64,000 nt of DNA from Clostridium gasigenes (GCF_900104115.1 NZ_FNJM01000015.1:18439-82438), one strand, 5' to 3'; positions 54,102 through 63,316 are shown, counted from the stretch's first letter. Notes: generated from the sequence alone by a model not told the origin. Program-made: numbers and translations.

Positions 54102-55322
54102 ATGTTAGATAGTTTTATTACGAACAATATAACAAAGAAATCTTTGAAAAAATTTGCGAAAGATTTAGATGAAAGTGATTTTCAGAATAAAAGTAATGTA
54201 TATGATTATTTATCTAAACTTGTAACAGAAAAACGGCTTACTAAAAGAACACTAAATGAATATTTATTTGAGGAGCTTTTCTATGGACAACAAAAAGATG
54301 TTTATGTAAATAAGATATTTAGTTTGGATAAAGATATATTAGATGTTGAAAAACTGTATTGTATTATTGAAAAAAAATATGGGGAAAATTGCGATTTCAA
54401 TAAAATAGCTACAACAATTTTAAGCAACGATGATCCTAAGTTAGAATTAGTGGCATGTAAAAGTATAATAAATCCTATGACAACTAAGGTCTGTAAAATA
54501 AAAATGATCTTTGCATATATGATTAAAAGATATGATAGCAAAAAAGAATTAATCACTGAACATAGCTATATTCCAGTAGAAGTAGATTTGTTAAAACAAA
54601 TAGTTGTTTGTAAGGTTTATCCAAAAATGAATCTTATAAAGGATGTATATAAGCCAGAGAGCCTATATGAGAAATATATTGATATAATTGTGGATATGTT
54701 TAAATTAGAGTTCAATGCGTATAATACTGAACATAAAACCTCGCTATATAATATGTCAGAAGATTTATATATTCAAATATACAAAAAGATAAAGTCTTCA
54801 AGGAGCGAAAAACTAGATAATCTTATAGAAGAATTTGCAAGAAATAGTAAAGTGCAATTGAATATAAAAAAGATAGAAGAGCGTGCGAAACAAAATAATA
54901 TTTTTGATATAAAATCTCACATAGTTAAATATTTTGATCAAGTATTAATAACAGATATACTAAATAATAGAGATATTAGAAAAGAAAGTATAGATGGATG
55001 GGTAACTTATTTAAGGTTTAGTGATGGTACTAATGTAAGTGCAAAGGTTAAAGGAGAAAATTATAGAGCTACTATCTATACTTCTGAGACGTACAGAGCA
55101 TTAAGAGATACTATCAAGAACTCTAATAAAGTATCGGAAATAAAGGTTATTTGGGTTGAAGATGATAGGTACTTAAGGGTTAGATATAATACAAATAGTA
55201 GTGATTATTTGTATATGCATTTTTATAAAAATTTTGAAGCAAAGGATTTTGAATATGGATATAAAAAGTATAAAGAGTATGAATGCACAACTATACCACA
55301 AATTACAAGTATGGCTAAGTAA
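54102..55322 (+). CDS. Uncharacterised protein partnered with TIR-domain gene
   Basis: 406 residues, soluble. The N-terminal two thirds is helical and charged (KSLKKFAKDLDESDF, LDVEKLYCIIEKKYGENCDFNKIA). The C-terminal part from about 325 is a beta-rich unit (GWVTYLRFSDGTNVSAKVKG, KVIWVEDDRYLRVRYN). No domain family recognised. Its last 68 bases overlap the TIR gene, so the two are translated together. RBS AAGGGGGGAG is 15 bases from the ATG. Candidate sensor or regulator of the TIR effector, by context only. Confidence 0.72.
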   Translation: MLDSFITNNITKKSLKKFAKDLDESDFQNKSNVYDYLSKLVTEKRLTKRTLNEYLFEELFYGQQKDVYVNKIFSLDKDILDVEKLYCIIEKKYGENCDFNKIATTILSNDDPKLELVACKSIINPMTTKVCKIKMIFAYMIKRYDSKKELITEHSYIPVEVDLLKQIVVCKVYPKMNLIKDVYKPESLYEKYIDIIVDMFKLEFNAYNTEHKTSLYNMSEDLYIQIYKKIKSSRSEKLDNLIEEFARNSKVQLNIKKIEERAKQNNIFDIKSHIVKYFDQVLITDILNNRDIRKESIDGWVTYLRFSDGTNVSAKVKGENYRATIYTSETYRALRDTIKNSNKVSEIKVIWVEDDRYLRVRYNTNSSDYLYMHFYKNFEAKDFEYGYKKYKEYECTTIPQITSMAK

Positions 55323-56175
55323 TTTATCTTATGTGGAGACAGAGTCATTGGAGTATGATAAATTTGCAGTGTATTGTGGAATATCATGTGAGGAATCTAA
55401 TGATTATTTTAAATTTTTAAGGAAATATAATCTAGTAATAGAGAAACAGTTGTGCTTATGTCCAAATTGTAAAGAAGAATGTGCTATTGATACAAGTTTA
55501 AACGAGGAAGAGTTTGAATGCGAAGAATGTGAAAGTAGCTTCAAATTAGCACCTTTAAGACGCCATTCTACTATTTTGTATAAACTAAATGAAGAATATA
55601 TCAAAATGGATGAGGTAAGAATAAAGTCTGACTCTACTGAAGAATATAGTAATATTGTAGATATAAGTAAAATAAGAGCTGATAATAAGCTGAACGAGAG
55701 AGGTAAGAATAGTATGGAAAGAAAATTGAAAGTTTTTTTATCATATAGCCATGAAAATGAAGATATGAAAAAAAAGCTATCGAATGCGTTAATAATGTTA
55801 AAACGAAATGAGAAAATAGAAACTTGGGATGATAGTTGTATATTGGCGGGATCTACATTGGATGAATCAATATCAAGAGAGTTAGAGAGTGCAGACATTA
55901 TAGTACTTTTGGTTAGTACAGATTTTCTTGTGTCAGAGTATTGTTTTAGTATAGAAATGAAAAGAGCTTTAGAACGTCATAAGAATAATGAAGCAGTTGT
56001 AATTCCTGTTATATTAAAACCTTGTGACTGGCTAAATAGTAAATTGAAAAAATTAAAATGCATCCCGAAAGATGGTAAACCTATAAGTAAGTACGAAGAC
56101 CAGGACGATGCTTATGAAGTGGTTAGAAAAGAAATCCAAAGCGTAATAGAAGCATATGACATAGTAAATCAATAA
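55255..56175 (+). CDS. TIR-domain protein with zinc ribbon
   Basis: 306 residues from ATG 55255 with AAAGGA upstream; a GTG at 55201 is unlikely. N-terminal helical/winged segment (about 1-65), then a zinc ribbon with CPNC (69-72) and CEEC (89-92), a linker, and a TIR domain (about 157-300): KLKVFLSYSHENEDM, ADIIVLLVSTDFLVSEYCFSIEM. The glutamate in FSIE (E234) is at the place of the NADase catalytic Glu. TIR effectors of this kind deplete NAD+ or make signalling nucleotides in anti-phage defence. Confidence 0.87.
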   Translation: MDIKSIKSMNAQLYHKLQVWLSNLSYVETESLEYDKFAVYCGISCEESNDYFKFLRKYNLVIEKQLCLCPNCKEECAIDTSLNEEEFECEECESSFKLAPLRRHSTILYKLNEEYIKMDEVRIKSDSTEEYSNIVDISKIRADNKLNERGKNSMERKLKVFLSYSHENEDMKKKLSNALIMLKRNEKIETWDDSCILAGSTLDESISRELESADIIVLLVSTDFLVSEYCFSIEMKRALERHKNNEAVVIPVILKPCDWLNSKLKKLKCIPKDGKPISKYEDQDDAYEVVRKEIQSVIEAYDIVNQ

Positions 56176-56184
56176 TGATATTTG

Positions 56185-56212
56185 GAGTTGGTAGAAGTAC
56201 CGACTCTTTTTT
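56185..56212 (+). terminator. Terminator of TIR module
   Basis: GAGTTGGTA pairs with TACCGACTC (one wobble) and six T follow. Confidence 0.85.
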
Positions 56213-56342
56213 GTGGAAAAATACTAGACAAGTAAATGTATAAGGTTATTTAAATTGTAATAAGTAGTATAAAATGTTACAATTATGTGAAAGATTAATA
56301 TATTAAAAGCATAAATATGTTGTGTTGAAATGGGGGAAGTAA

Positions 56343-57902
56343 ATGAAATTTGGTGTGAGAACTCCTAATTTTAAAAAGAGAGTAAAGGCTAGAACAACTG
56401 GAAAAGTGAAAAGAGCGGTTAAGAAAAGTGTTAATCCACTTTACGGAAAAAAAGGTATGGGATTAATAAATGATCCTAAAAAGGCTATGTACAACAAAGT
56501 ATATAATAAAACAACGGTATCAGTAGATAGTTTAGTTAGTTCAAATAGTAAGAATACAAAAAAAAGTAATAGCTATATGAATTATAATAATAATGTTAAT
56601 AATGGGAATAATAGAAAAAAGCAAAGTTTATTTGTTCATATAATTTTATTCCTATTTACTGCAGGTATCGGTAATATAATATATGCACTTTACATAAGTG
56701 GTCAAAATAAGAAGTTAGTGTATGTTAGTGAATCAAATAATACGGACTATGATATTAGATATGAGAGTAGTTATGAAAATAATGTGCCACAAAAAGCAAA
56801 GGCAGAATATGAAGTAATAGAGTATGGGGATGAATTACAAAGTAAAATAATCACTTGGAATAGTACATATACTTTCACGTTTGAAAAAGAGCAGATAGAG
56901 GGATACGAGGTATTAAGAGAAGATAGGGTAGTAGGATGTTATTATAGGCAAGAAAACATTGATGAAATAATAGAATCATTAAATAATTATAAAGGTTTAA
57001 AGTTTAAACTAGAGGTTGAGAATGATTTTACTAATGAGTATGATACTAATGCTAGAAAAATTTCTATGATTTATAGTGTTAACAATGAGGTAAGAAAAAT
57101 ACATTTAGGATATTTAAGTAAAGAAACTGCACTAGAATTAAAATGTTATGAAGATGTTAGGGTATCCCTAATCAAGATTGAAAATATCAATTATAAGGAT
57201 ACAACATTAGCAATACATTTAAAAGGTGATATAGTTCAAGAGTTAAGGGAAAAGATGATAAGACAAGAGGAAGAGAAAAAAAGGGTTGAGGAAGAGAGAA
57301 AGTTAAAAGAAATAAATTGGAATATTGCTTATGAAACAAATAAGTTAGCAATGGAACTTGAGAACATGGGAAAAATAGAGGAATCTAAGATCAAATATAA
57401 TGAAGCTATTAACTTAGGGTTTGATGGTTCACACCCTTATGATAGATTAAATATAATATATAGAAAAGAGAAGAATTATAATAGTGAGATAGAGAATTGC
57501 AGACAAGCTATTAAGGTATTTGAAGACTTAGTTATAGTTGGTAGAGTTGATGCTGATGGTAAATTAAATAGATATAAAGAAAGACTATATAGAGCAGAAG
57601 AATTAAATCAAAAGCAATTAGATAAAGAAAAGGCGATTGAAGAGAAGGCAAATGTAAAAGAAGAAAGAGAGAAAGAAAAACTAATAGCAAAAGAAACTGT
57701 AGAACTTAAAAAATTACAAGAAAAAGAAAACAAAGAAGTTGCTTTAGATGTTGAAAATACATTAAGAGTTTGTACTATATGCAATGTTGAAAAAACTATA
57801 GAAGAATTTGAAAAGAGTGGAAAAGATTCGAAAGGGAACAATAAATACAAACATCAATGTAAAATGTGTAGAAATGAGTTAAGAAGAAATAACAATTCAT
57901 AA
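56343..57902 (+). CDS. Phage-like multidomain protein: basic N-term, HIRAN-like, helical repeats, zinc finger
   Basis: 519 residues. The N-terminal 60 residues are very basic (VRTPNFKKRVKARTTGKVKR...NPLYGKKGMG), a module I know from Firmicute phage and ICE proteins. A membrane helix (about 98-118) follows. Residues about 170-300 match a HIRAN fold (LEVENDFTNEYDTNARKI, HLGYLSKETALELK). Then a coiled segment, a TPR-like pair (LAMELENMGKIEESKIKYNEAINLG) and a C-terminal CTIC...CKMC zinc finger. Function unknown; HIRAN suggests DNA-repair/processing. Confidence 0.75.
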   Translation: MKFGVRTPNFKKRVKARTTGKVKRAVKKSVNPLYGKKGMGLINDPKKAMYNKVYNKTTVSVDSLVSSNSKNTKKSNSYMNYNNNVNNGNNRKKQSLFVHIILFLFTAGIGNIIYALYISGQNKKLVYVSESNNTDYDIRYESSYENNVPQKAKAEYEVIEYGDELQSKIITWNSTYTFTFEKEQIEGYEVLREDRVVGCYYRQENIDEIIESLNNYKGLKFKLEVENDFTNEYDTNARKISMIYSVNNEVRKIHLGYLSKETALELKCYEDVRVSLIKIENINYKDTTLAIHLKGDIVQELREKMIRQEEEKKRVEEERKLKEINWNIAYETNKLAMELENMGKIEESKIKYNEAINLGFDGSHPYDRLNIIYRKEKNYNSEIENCRQAIKVFEDLVIVGRVDADGKLNRYKERLYRAEELNQKQLDKEKAIEEKANVKEEREKEKLIAKETVELKKLQEKENKEVALDVENTLRVCTICNVEKTIEEFEKSGKDSKGNNKYKHQCKMCRNELRRNNNS

Positions 57903-57908
57903 TATTTT

Positions 57909-57941
57909 AAGCGTCTTGATAATATATCGAGATGCTTTTTT
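57909..57941 (+). terminator. Terminator of HIRAN-like gene
   Basis: AAGCGTCTTGAT against ATCGAGATGCTT with wobble pairs, then T6. Confidence 0.8.
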
Positions 57942-57985
57942 GAATAAATTTCGACTTTTATTTTAGCAGTATAGTTAATTCTATA

Positions 57986-58014
57986 GTAAGCGTCAAAGAT
58001 TAGACGTATAGAAT
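57986..58014. repeat. Solitary duplicate of IS66 left end
   Basis: 29 bases (GTAAGCGTCAAAGATTAGAC...) identical to 58155-58183, the left end of the IS66 element. The 140 bases between include GAGGCTGTAAAAAACTTTG, which resembles the ends of other IS families, so nested insertion and decay are likely. Confidence 0.7.
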
Positions 58015-58276
58015 GAGGCTGTAAAAAACTTTGTGTATCTGATCTTCTTCTTAGAAATAACTAGCTACTTATTTAACTTAGATAAACTGTTAATTTAAAC
58101 TCTAAGTATTGAATGAGAAGATATAATATACTTCCTAACTCTATGTATATATTCGTAAGCGTCAAAGATTAGACGTATAGAATTGGTAAATAGTAAATGA
58201 TATAATAACCCCAGTAATAAGCATTCTTGCCATCACTGGGGTTTAAACTTTAATATTTGATTAACTTAGTAGTTTT

Positions 58277-59839
58277 TTATTTGCGAGTTTGAACCTTTAA
58301 CTCATTTGGAAGTTCATTCGACCAAGGCATTGCCGCTATTAAAGTATCTCTGGTTTTAATTTCTGTGTTTGATAAAGTATCAATCAAATATACTAAATAT
58401 TTTTCAACTATTAATCCGTTAGATTTTGCAGTTTCTATTATACTATATATTGAAGCACTTGCTTTTGCTCCTTTTGAAGAACTAGAGAATAGCCAGTTTT
58501 TACGACCGATGACAAATGGCTTTATAGCTCTTTCCGCACCGTTATTATCTATTTCTAATGACCCATCCTCTAGGAATATTTTCATATTTGGCAAAAGTTT
58601 TCTACTATATTCCAACGCTTGTCCTAAAGGACTTCTCGGTAGCGCGTCTTTAATTTCTCTTTCTACATAGTCTATAAATTCTTCAAGTATTGGTGCTGAT
58701 TCCTTAAGTCTTATTTCATAACGGTTTTTATAATAATCTTCATGATTACTATATTCTACACGGAGACGTTTTTCTATCTTATAAAGTTTTTCACAATAAT
58801 TAAACCCTATTATTGCACGTGATTTTTTTAGGGCTTCTTCATCTAAATGAACTATTATTTCATGGTATTTTCTCCTAATATGAGCTAAACAGTAGAACCT
58901 TTTAATATTTTCTACGCTGTTATAACCAGCATATCCGTCTGTTTGTAAATATCCTGAAAAACCTTTTAGAAAATCTTTAGGACAGGAACCAGCTCTAGTC
59001 TTTTGGTAGTCATATAAAATAATTGGTGATTTAGAATTAGCAGATTTATATAACCACATATATTTTTTAGACTTCGACTCCTTACCCTTAGCGTCTATAA
59101 CTTTCAATGTTGTTTCATCTGCTTGAATATAATGAGTTTTTAGTAATTCTTCTTGCATTATGTCATAAACAACTCCAAATTCACTAGCAGCAGCAATAGT
59201 CCAATTAGATAAATTTTGTCTAGAAAGGTTAGCTCCCATCATTTTAAAATAACTTTCTTGCCTATATAAAGGCATTGCGTGGTGATATTTTAAATTCATC
59301 ACATGAGCTAATAACTCATTTGATGCCATGCTTTTATAAAGTAAAGTTCTAGGAGCGTTAGTCGTAACTATATTAGATATTCCATCTGCCGCTTCGCAAG
59401 GTTTGCAAGCGTAGCTATATGTAATATGTTCTTCTATATAAAGTTTTGCTGGTATGTATTTTAATACTTCCTTTGACTTACTTCCTATAACTACCAAAGG
59501 ACTATCGCATTTATTGCATACTGCGTTCGTTTCTTCAAGCTTATGTTCTATAACTGTTCTTTCTAAATGAGCTAAGTTATCTTTTTTACCTATATTTTTA
59601 GTTGATTTACCTCTTTTATAAGTTATTTCTTCTATTGTAGGTTCGATAGCCTTTGGATCAGTATTATTTTCAGCTTCATCAAAAATAGATATTTGGCTAG
59701 AATCTACCTGTTCGCTAGATTGTCCAAATATCTTTTTATTTTTATTAAGAATCTGACCTTTTAAATATGCTAATTCATTTTTCAAATTATTAATTTCCTT
59801 ATCCTTTGATTCTATTTCTTTTCCCATTTTTGAAATCAA
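58277..59839 (-). CDS. tnpC: IS66 transposase TnpC
   Basis: 520 residues in the open frame. N-terminal coiled coil, zinc-binding NAVCNKCDSPLVVIG, then the DDE core: YIQADETTLKV, YLQTDGYAGYN and NNGAERAIKPFVIGRKNW. The usual start looks to be ATG 59887 (after GGTGAG), but that frame has a TAA at 59852-59854 (codon 12); the remaining frame opens with TTG 59839 or ATG 59827 without a good RBS. So the gene may be inactivated or use a weak start. Confidence 0.9.
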   Translation of the reverse strand: MISKMGKEIESKDKEINNLKNELAYLKGQILNKNKKIFGQSSEQVDSSQISIFDEAENNTDPKAIEPTIEEITYKRGKSTKNIGKKDNLAHLERTVIEHKLEETNAVCNKCDSPLVVIGSKSKEVLKYIPAKLYIEEHITYSYACKPCEAADGISNIVTTNAPRTLLYKSMASNELLAHVMNLKYHHAMPLYRQESYFKMMGANLSRQNLSNWTIAAASEFGVVYDIMQEELLKTHYIQADETTLKVIDAKGKESKSKKYMWLYKSANSKSPIILYDYQKTRAGSCPKDFLKGFSGYLQTDGYAGYNSVENIKRFYCLAHIRRKYHEIIVHLDEEALKKSRAIIGFNYCEKLYKIEKRLRVEYSNHEDYYKNRYEIRLKESAPILEEFIDYVEREIKDALPRSPLGQALEYSRKLLPNMKIFLEDGSLEIDNNGAERAIKPFVIGRKNWLFSSSSKGAKASASIYSIIETAKSNGLIVEKYLVYLIDTLSNTEIKTRDTLIAAMPWSNELPNELKVQTRK

Positions 59840-59997
59840 TAATTTTGTGTTTTAATCAAGTTGATTCGCCATATTTAAGCTATCCATTTTCTCACCTAAT
59901 CATTTTTTTTTATAGGTATATCATACCACAAAACCCTTTATTTTCAAAGGTTGAGGAGCTTTTAATAGCTAAAATTTTTGATTTTTTCGCAAGCTTT

Positions 59998-60348
59998 TTA
60001 ATAGTAATTCTTTTCTTTTATTGGCTTATATTTAGATGTTGTTCTCATCTCATAACATTTTAGCGACCAACTTAATTCATCTTTATTTATCTTTAATGCT
60101 TCGTCTTTAGTCATAGGCCATTTAAATCTATTACTTTCTAATCTATGATAATATAACCAAAATCCTTCATCAAAATGAAGGATTTTCAGTTTATTCATTT
60201 GCTTATTGCAAAATACGAATAATGCCTTTTCAAATGGATCTAGTTTTAATTCGGTCTCTACAATCATTGCCAAACCGTCTATACTTTTCCTTAAGTCAGT
60301 TAAGCCGCAGGCTAAGTATACAGTATTTACTTTATTTATATTTAACAT
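59998..60348 (-). CDS. tnpB: IS66 accessory protein TnpB
   Basis: 116 residues: VNTVYLACGLTDLRKSIDGL, FCNKQMNKLKILHFDEGFWLYYHRLE and FKWPMTKDE are diagnostic of IS66 Orf2 (TnpB). Overlaps tnpA by 7 bases. The 158 bases between it and tnpC have no gene. Confidence 0.95.
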   Translation of the reverse strand: MLNINKVNTVYLACGLTDLRKSIDGLAMIVETELKLDPFEKALFVFCNKQMNKLKILHFDEGFWLYYHRLESNRFKWPMTKDEALKINKDELSWSLKCYEMRTTSKYKPIKEKNYY

Positions 60349-60635
60349 GATACAGCTAACTCCTTAATTATATCTGAAATCACAGCTATTTCATTAGCCG
60401 GTATATAAATATTAACCTTACCTATCTCTATCCTAATATCTTTAGTAATGCTAACCTCAGAACTATTTGATTTAGTAGTGATCACATCTGCCTCTTTATC
60501 TAACGCTATAGCATGAAACGCTGGATTAGAGTTAGCAACCAATTTCTTCCTACGATGATATAACTGGTGTTGTTTAATATTATTTTCTTTGCAAAATTCA
60601 TTAATACTTCCTTTATACGAAGAAAATTTATTCAT
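60342..60635 (-). CDS. tnpA: IS66 accessory protein TnpA
   Basis: 97 residues from ATG 60635: FSSYKGSINEFCKENNIKQHQLYHRRKKL is a helix-turn-helix typical of IS66 Orf1. The frame stays open upstream and the good RBS (AAGGAGGG, 60683-60690) lies before an in-frame ATT at 60674; adding IDWEEIM would match the W..I motif of the family. So translation may begin at ATT 60674, 13 codons earlier. Confidence 0.85.
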   Translation of the reverse strand: MNKFSSYKGSINEFCKENNIKQHQLYHRRKKLVANSNPAFHAIALDKEADVITTKSNSSEVSITKDIRIEIGKVNIYIPANEIAVISDIIKELAVSC

Positions 60636-60806
60636 TATTTCTTCCCAATCTATTTTACTATTTTCTTTTAGAATTAAAATAGCCCTCCTTATTACTTGTT
60701 ATCTATAATTTTAACAAGTTCAAGGAAGGCTATCTAGGCGTTAATTATTTGACGCTTACGAATATGGTTTTGATTTAGGGACAACTAAAATAGTATAGTA
60801 GATTTG

Positions 60807-60835
60807 AGAGTTAGTGTTAAAGCTAACTCTTTTTC
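60807..60835 (+). terminator. Terminator-like hairpin after IS66
   Basis: AGAGTTAG pairs with CTAACTCT (60823-60830), then T5. It follows a short tail reading LGTTKIV-stop in one frame, perhaps the end of a lost gene interrupted by the IS. Confidence 0.6.
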
Positions 60836-60873
60836 TGTTATGTGAAATAATTACAAGTAATATAGTTCAGTAA

Positions 60874-61065
60874 TATTGGAATATTGGTAAAATAATAAGT
60901 GAAGCGCAAGGTAATGATGAACGTTCAGAATATGGTTCGCAGTTGTTGATTTATTTATCAGAAGAATTAACAAAAGAGTTTAGTAAAGGATTTGATAAAA
61001 GTAACTTATCTAGAATGAGAAAATTTTATCTAGTATTTAATAATATTGACGCACTGAGTCAATAA
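60874..61065 (+). pseudogene. Decayed DUF1016 (YhcG-type) gene, N-terminal domain
   Basis: 63 codons without a start, bounded by stops: NIGKIISEAQGNDERSEYG and LTKEFSKGFDKSNLSRMRKF match the DUF1016 N-terminal domain of YhcG-type PDDEXK nucleases. The frame continues to LS*KDYRLLLE (stop where the family has Trp), showing decay after base 61065. The rest up to 61388 holds no gene I can identify. Confidence 0.7.
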
Positions 61066-61400
61066 TTAAGTTAGAAAGATTACAGATTATTACTTGAGTG
61101 AGTAGATTAATGACTTTATAGTAATAAACACAACAGATTGGACTAGCCATAGGTATGATAAGAGGGTAGTAATAAACTATAGTACATTTATTAATGAAAA
61201 AGAGTTATAGAATATGAGGTGTGGCAATGTAATAATAATAATAGGGATTGAGAATAGGCTAATATACATATTTACTAGGAATATAGTTAAAATCCAAATA
61301 GTTCAGAGTGAAAAGGTACTATACGTAATAGTTATACTACCTTTCTAATTTATTATGATTATAAGATGGTGTATAATAGGGATAAGAGGTGGGGAAATAT

Positions 61401-62327
61401 ATGAATTTATTTGTTATTGGGAATGGATTTGATTTAGCACACGGATTGAAAACTTTATATGGAGATTTTAGGGATTATTTAGAGGAAGAAGATTGGAGTT
61501 ATTTAGAAGCTTTAGAAAATATGTATGGATTCTGTATTGATAGTAAAAAAGAGTGGGTAAAAGAATATCTTTGGAAAGACTTCGAGACTAATCTTTCAAA
61601 TATAGATGAAGCAACAATTATTGATGGTGGAGAATATATGGATTTAGGTCTAGAAGGGGGCGATATAGGGGTTGAAGACACTTTAGATGAATATTGGCAA
61701 GAACAGTATGGATTCATTGAAAGATTGAATGAATTTGTTATGTCGTGGATTAAGAAAATTGATATAGATACAACAATAAGAACAGATGTAATAGATGCAG
61801 ATACGAGTAATAAATTCATAACATTCAATTATACATTACTGTTAGAAGAAATGTATAAAGTTGACAAATACAATATTTTACATATCCACGGTTCTATTGA
61901 TGAAGATGATACAGAACCGGTAATTGGACATGGGAACAAAGAAAAAATGATGCAATTTAGAGAAGTTGCTAAAGAAGCAAGTGAAGAATATTATGAAAAA
62001 AAATCTAGCATATATAATGCAGTAGCAAATTACTATGAACGAACATTAAAAAATGTTGATTATTTTCTTATGTGTAATAGAAGTTTTTTCAAAAAGTTAG
62101 AAGATGTTAAGTCAATATCAGTTATAGGTCATTCTTTAGGTGATGTTGATATGCCGTATTTCAAAGGAATAAAGGAAAATGTGAATAAAGATACTATTTG
62201 GAATATTTATTATAGAGATGAGGGGGATGATATTTGTTTCAAGAATAAGATTATGTCTATTGGAGTAAATGAGGACAAGATTAGAGTGTTACACTCAGAG
62301 CAGTTTTTTAACACAGAAGTAGTTTAA
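61401..62327 (+). CDS. AbiH-family phage abortive infection protein
   Basis: 308 residues from ATG 61401 with GGTGGGG upstream (GTG 61389 overlaps the RBS). NLFVIGNGFDLAHGLKTLYGDF opens the protein, and FITFNYTLLLE, ILHIHGSI, VIGHG and ISVIGHSLGDVDMPYFKGI follow: the order of AbiH family members. AbiH was found as a lactococcal abortive infection gene; mechanism is unknown. It stands alone with a promoter-like TATAAT upstream. Confidence 0.88.
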   Translation: MNLFVIGNGFDLAHGLKTLYGDFRDYLEEEDWSYLEALENMYGFCIDSKKEWVKEYLWKDFETNLSNIDEATIIDGGEYMDLGLEGGDIGVEDTLDEYWQEQYGFIERLNEFVMSWIKKIDIDTTIRTDVIDADTSNKFITFNYTLLLEEMYKVDKYNILHIHGSIDEDDTEPVIGHGNKEKMMQFREVAKEASEEYYEKKSSIYNAVANYYERTLKNVDYFLMCNRSFFKKLEDVKSISVIGHSLGDVDMPYFKGIKENVNKDTIWNIYYRDEGDDICFKNKIMSIGVNEDKIRVLHSEQFFNTEVV

Positions 62328-62404
62328 GATTAATGAAATTGTGATTTTATTGAACTTTGAATAATATTATATGGTGAAAAGTGGTTTATAGGGAGGAGAT
62401 ATGT

Positions 62405-63268
62405 ATGAGTAGAGAATATTTCAGCGATAGAGAAAATGGAATTAAAATAGCGAATACAGAGGATATACAAGTAAATGTTTTTAATGGAATAATAAGTGTG
62501 TATTTTGAATATCAAAATGCAATGGCACTAAAATTTCCAGAAAAAGATGATTATGATAACATAAAAGGTTTAAGTAAGGGTAAATTTCGAGAAAGATTAT
62601 TAGGTGTTATACCAATGTTTACGTTGAATTTTAATGGCTGGATAGGTTCGTTGGAAGAAGGTAGTGACTTTGATAAATATGCATTGCTAGATTTTATTGA
62701 GTTTTGCTGGAGAAATATCCAAGACTATAAAAATGGACAATATGGATTATTGTTTAGTGATGGAGAGAAAAATAAAATAAAATTTCGAAGTGAGATAAAT
62801 AAAATGTTTGAAAGAAATAGTATTGTTTTTAGATTAAGTGATAATGGAGAAATAGAGCGTATATTACCTATGCAATTAGAGGTTTTAGTTAAGAATTATT
62901 GTCATACTGGAAATGATAAAGAACTAAATCAGCTAATAGATGAAGCAATTCAAAATATTATAAAAGTTAAAATGCAAGATAGACAAAGAGCAATAGAAAA
63001 ATTGTGGGATGCATTTGAAAGAATAAAGACATATTATGGTGATAAGAAAGCAACATCAGCAGTAGAATTAATAAAATTAGCATCTGAAAGTTCGTCAGAA
63101 TTTGAAGCGTTGATTAATGTTGAAATGAAACAATTAACGAATATAGGCAATGATTACAAGATTCGTCACCACGAAAAGAATAGAATTAAAATAACTAGTG
63201 TTAAACATATAGACTATCTATTTTATAGAATGATGTCATTAATTAGTTTATTTGTATCATACATTTAG
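62405..63268 (+). CDS. AbiJ/HEPN-like abortive infection protein
   Basis: 287 residues from ATG 62405, GGAGG eight bases upstream. N-terminal mixed domain (EYFSDRENGIKIANTEDI, FRERLLGVIPMFTLNFNGWIG), a central helical part, and a C-terminal segment IRHHEKNRIKITSVKHIDYLFYRMMSLISLF. The R-x-H-type motif near the end resembles HEPN RNases in AbiJ-related proteins. It lies 78 bases after AbiH, with no terminator between, so they may be one operon. Confidence 0.6.
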   Translation: MSREYFSDRENGIKIANTEDIQVNVFNGIISVYFEYQNAMALKFPEKDDYDNIKGLSKGKFRERLLGVIPMFTLNFNGWIGSLEEGSDFDKYALLDFIEFCWRNIQDYKNGQYGLLFSDGEKNKIKFRSEINKMFERNSIVFRLSDNGEIERILPMQLEVLVKNYCHTGNDKELNQLIDEAIQNIIKVKMQDRQRAIEKLWDAFERIKTYYGDKKATSAVELIKLASESSSEFEALINVEMKQLTNIGNDYKIRHHEKNRIKITSVKHIDYLFYRMMSLISLFVSYI

Positions 63269-63290
63269 AAAGTGAAATAGTGACTAAAGG

Positions 63291-63316
63291 AAGCTCTAAT
63301 AATGGGAGCTTTTTTC
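63291..63316 (+). terminator. Terminator of Abi genes
   Basis: AAGCTC pairs with GAGCTT (63306-63311) and T residues follow. The next 230 bases contain another GGATAGAA/TTCTATTCC hairpin (about 63420-63442) and no gene. Confidence 0.7.

Larger units (their letters stand above)
58155..60759. mobile_element. IS66-family insertion sequence, about 2.6 kb
   Basis: Three genes in the order tnpA-tnpB-tnpC on the minus strand lie between inverted ends GTAAGCGTCAAA (58155-58166) and TTTGACGCTTAC (60748-60759). The pairing extends six bases outward (ATATTC/GAATAT). No clear 8-bp target duplication flanks it. A hairpin AACCCCAGT/ACTGGGGTT lies between the left end and tnpC. Confidence 0.92.
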
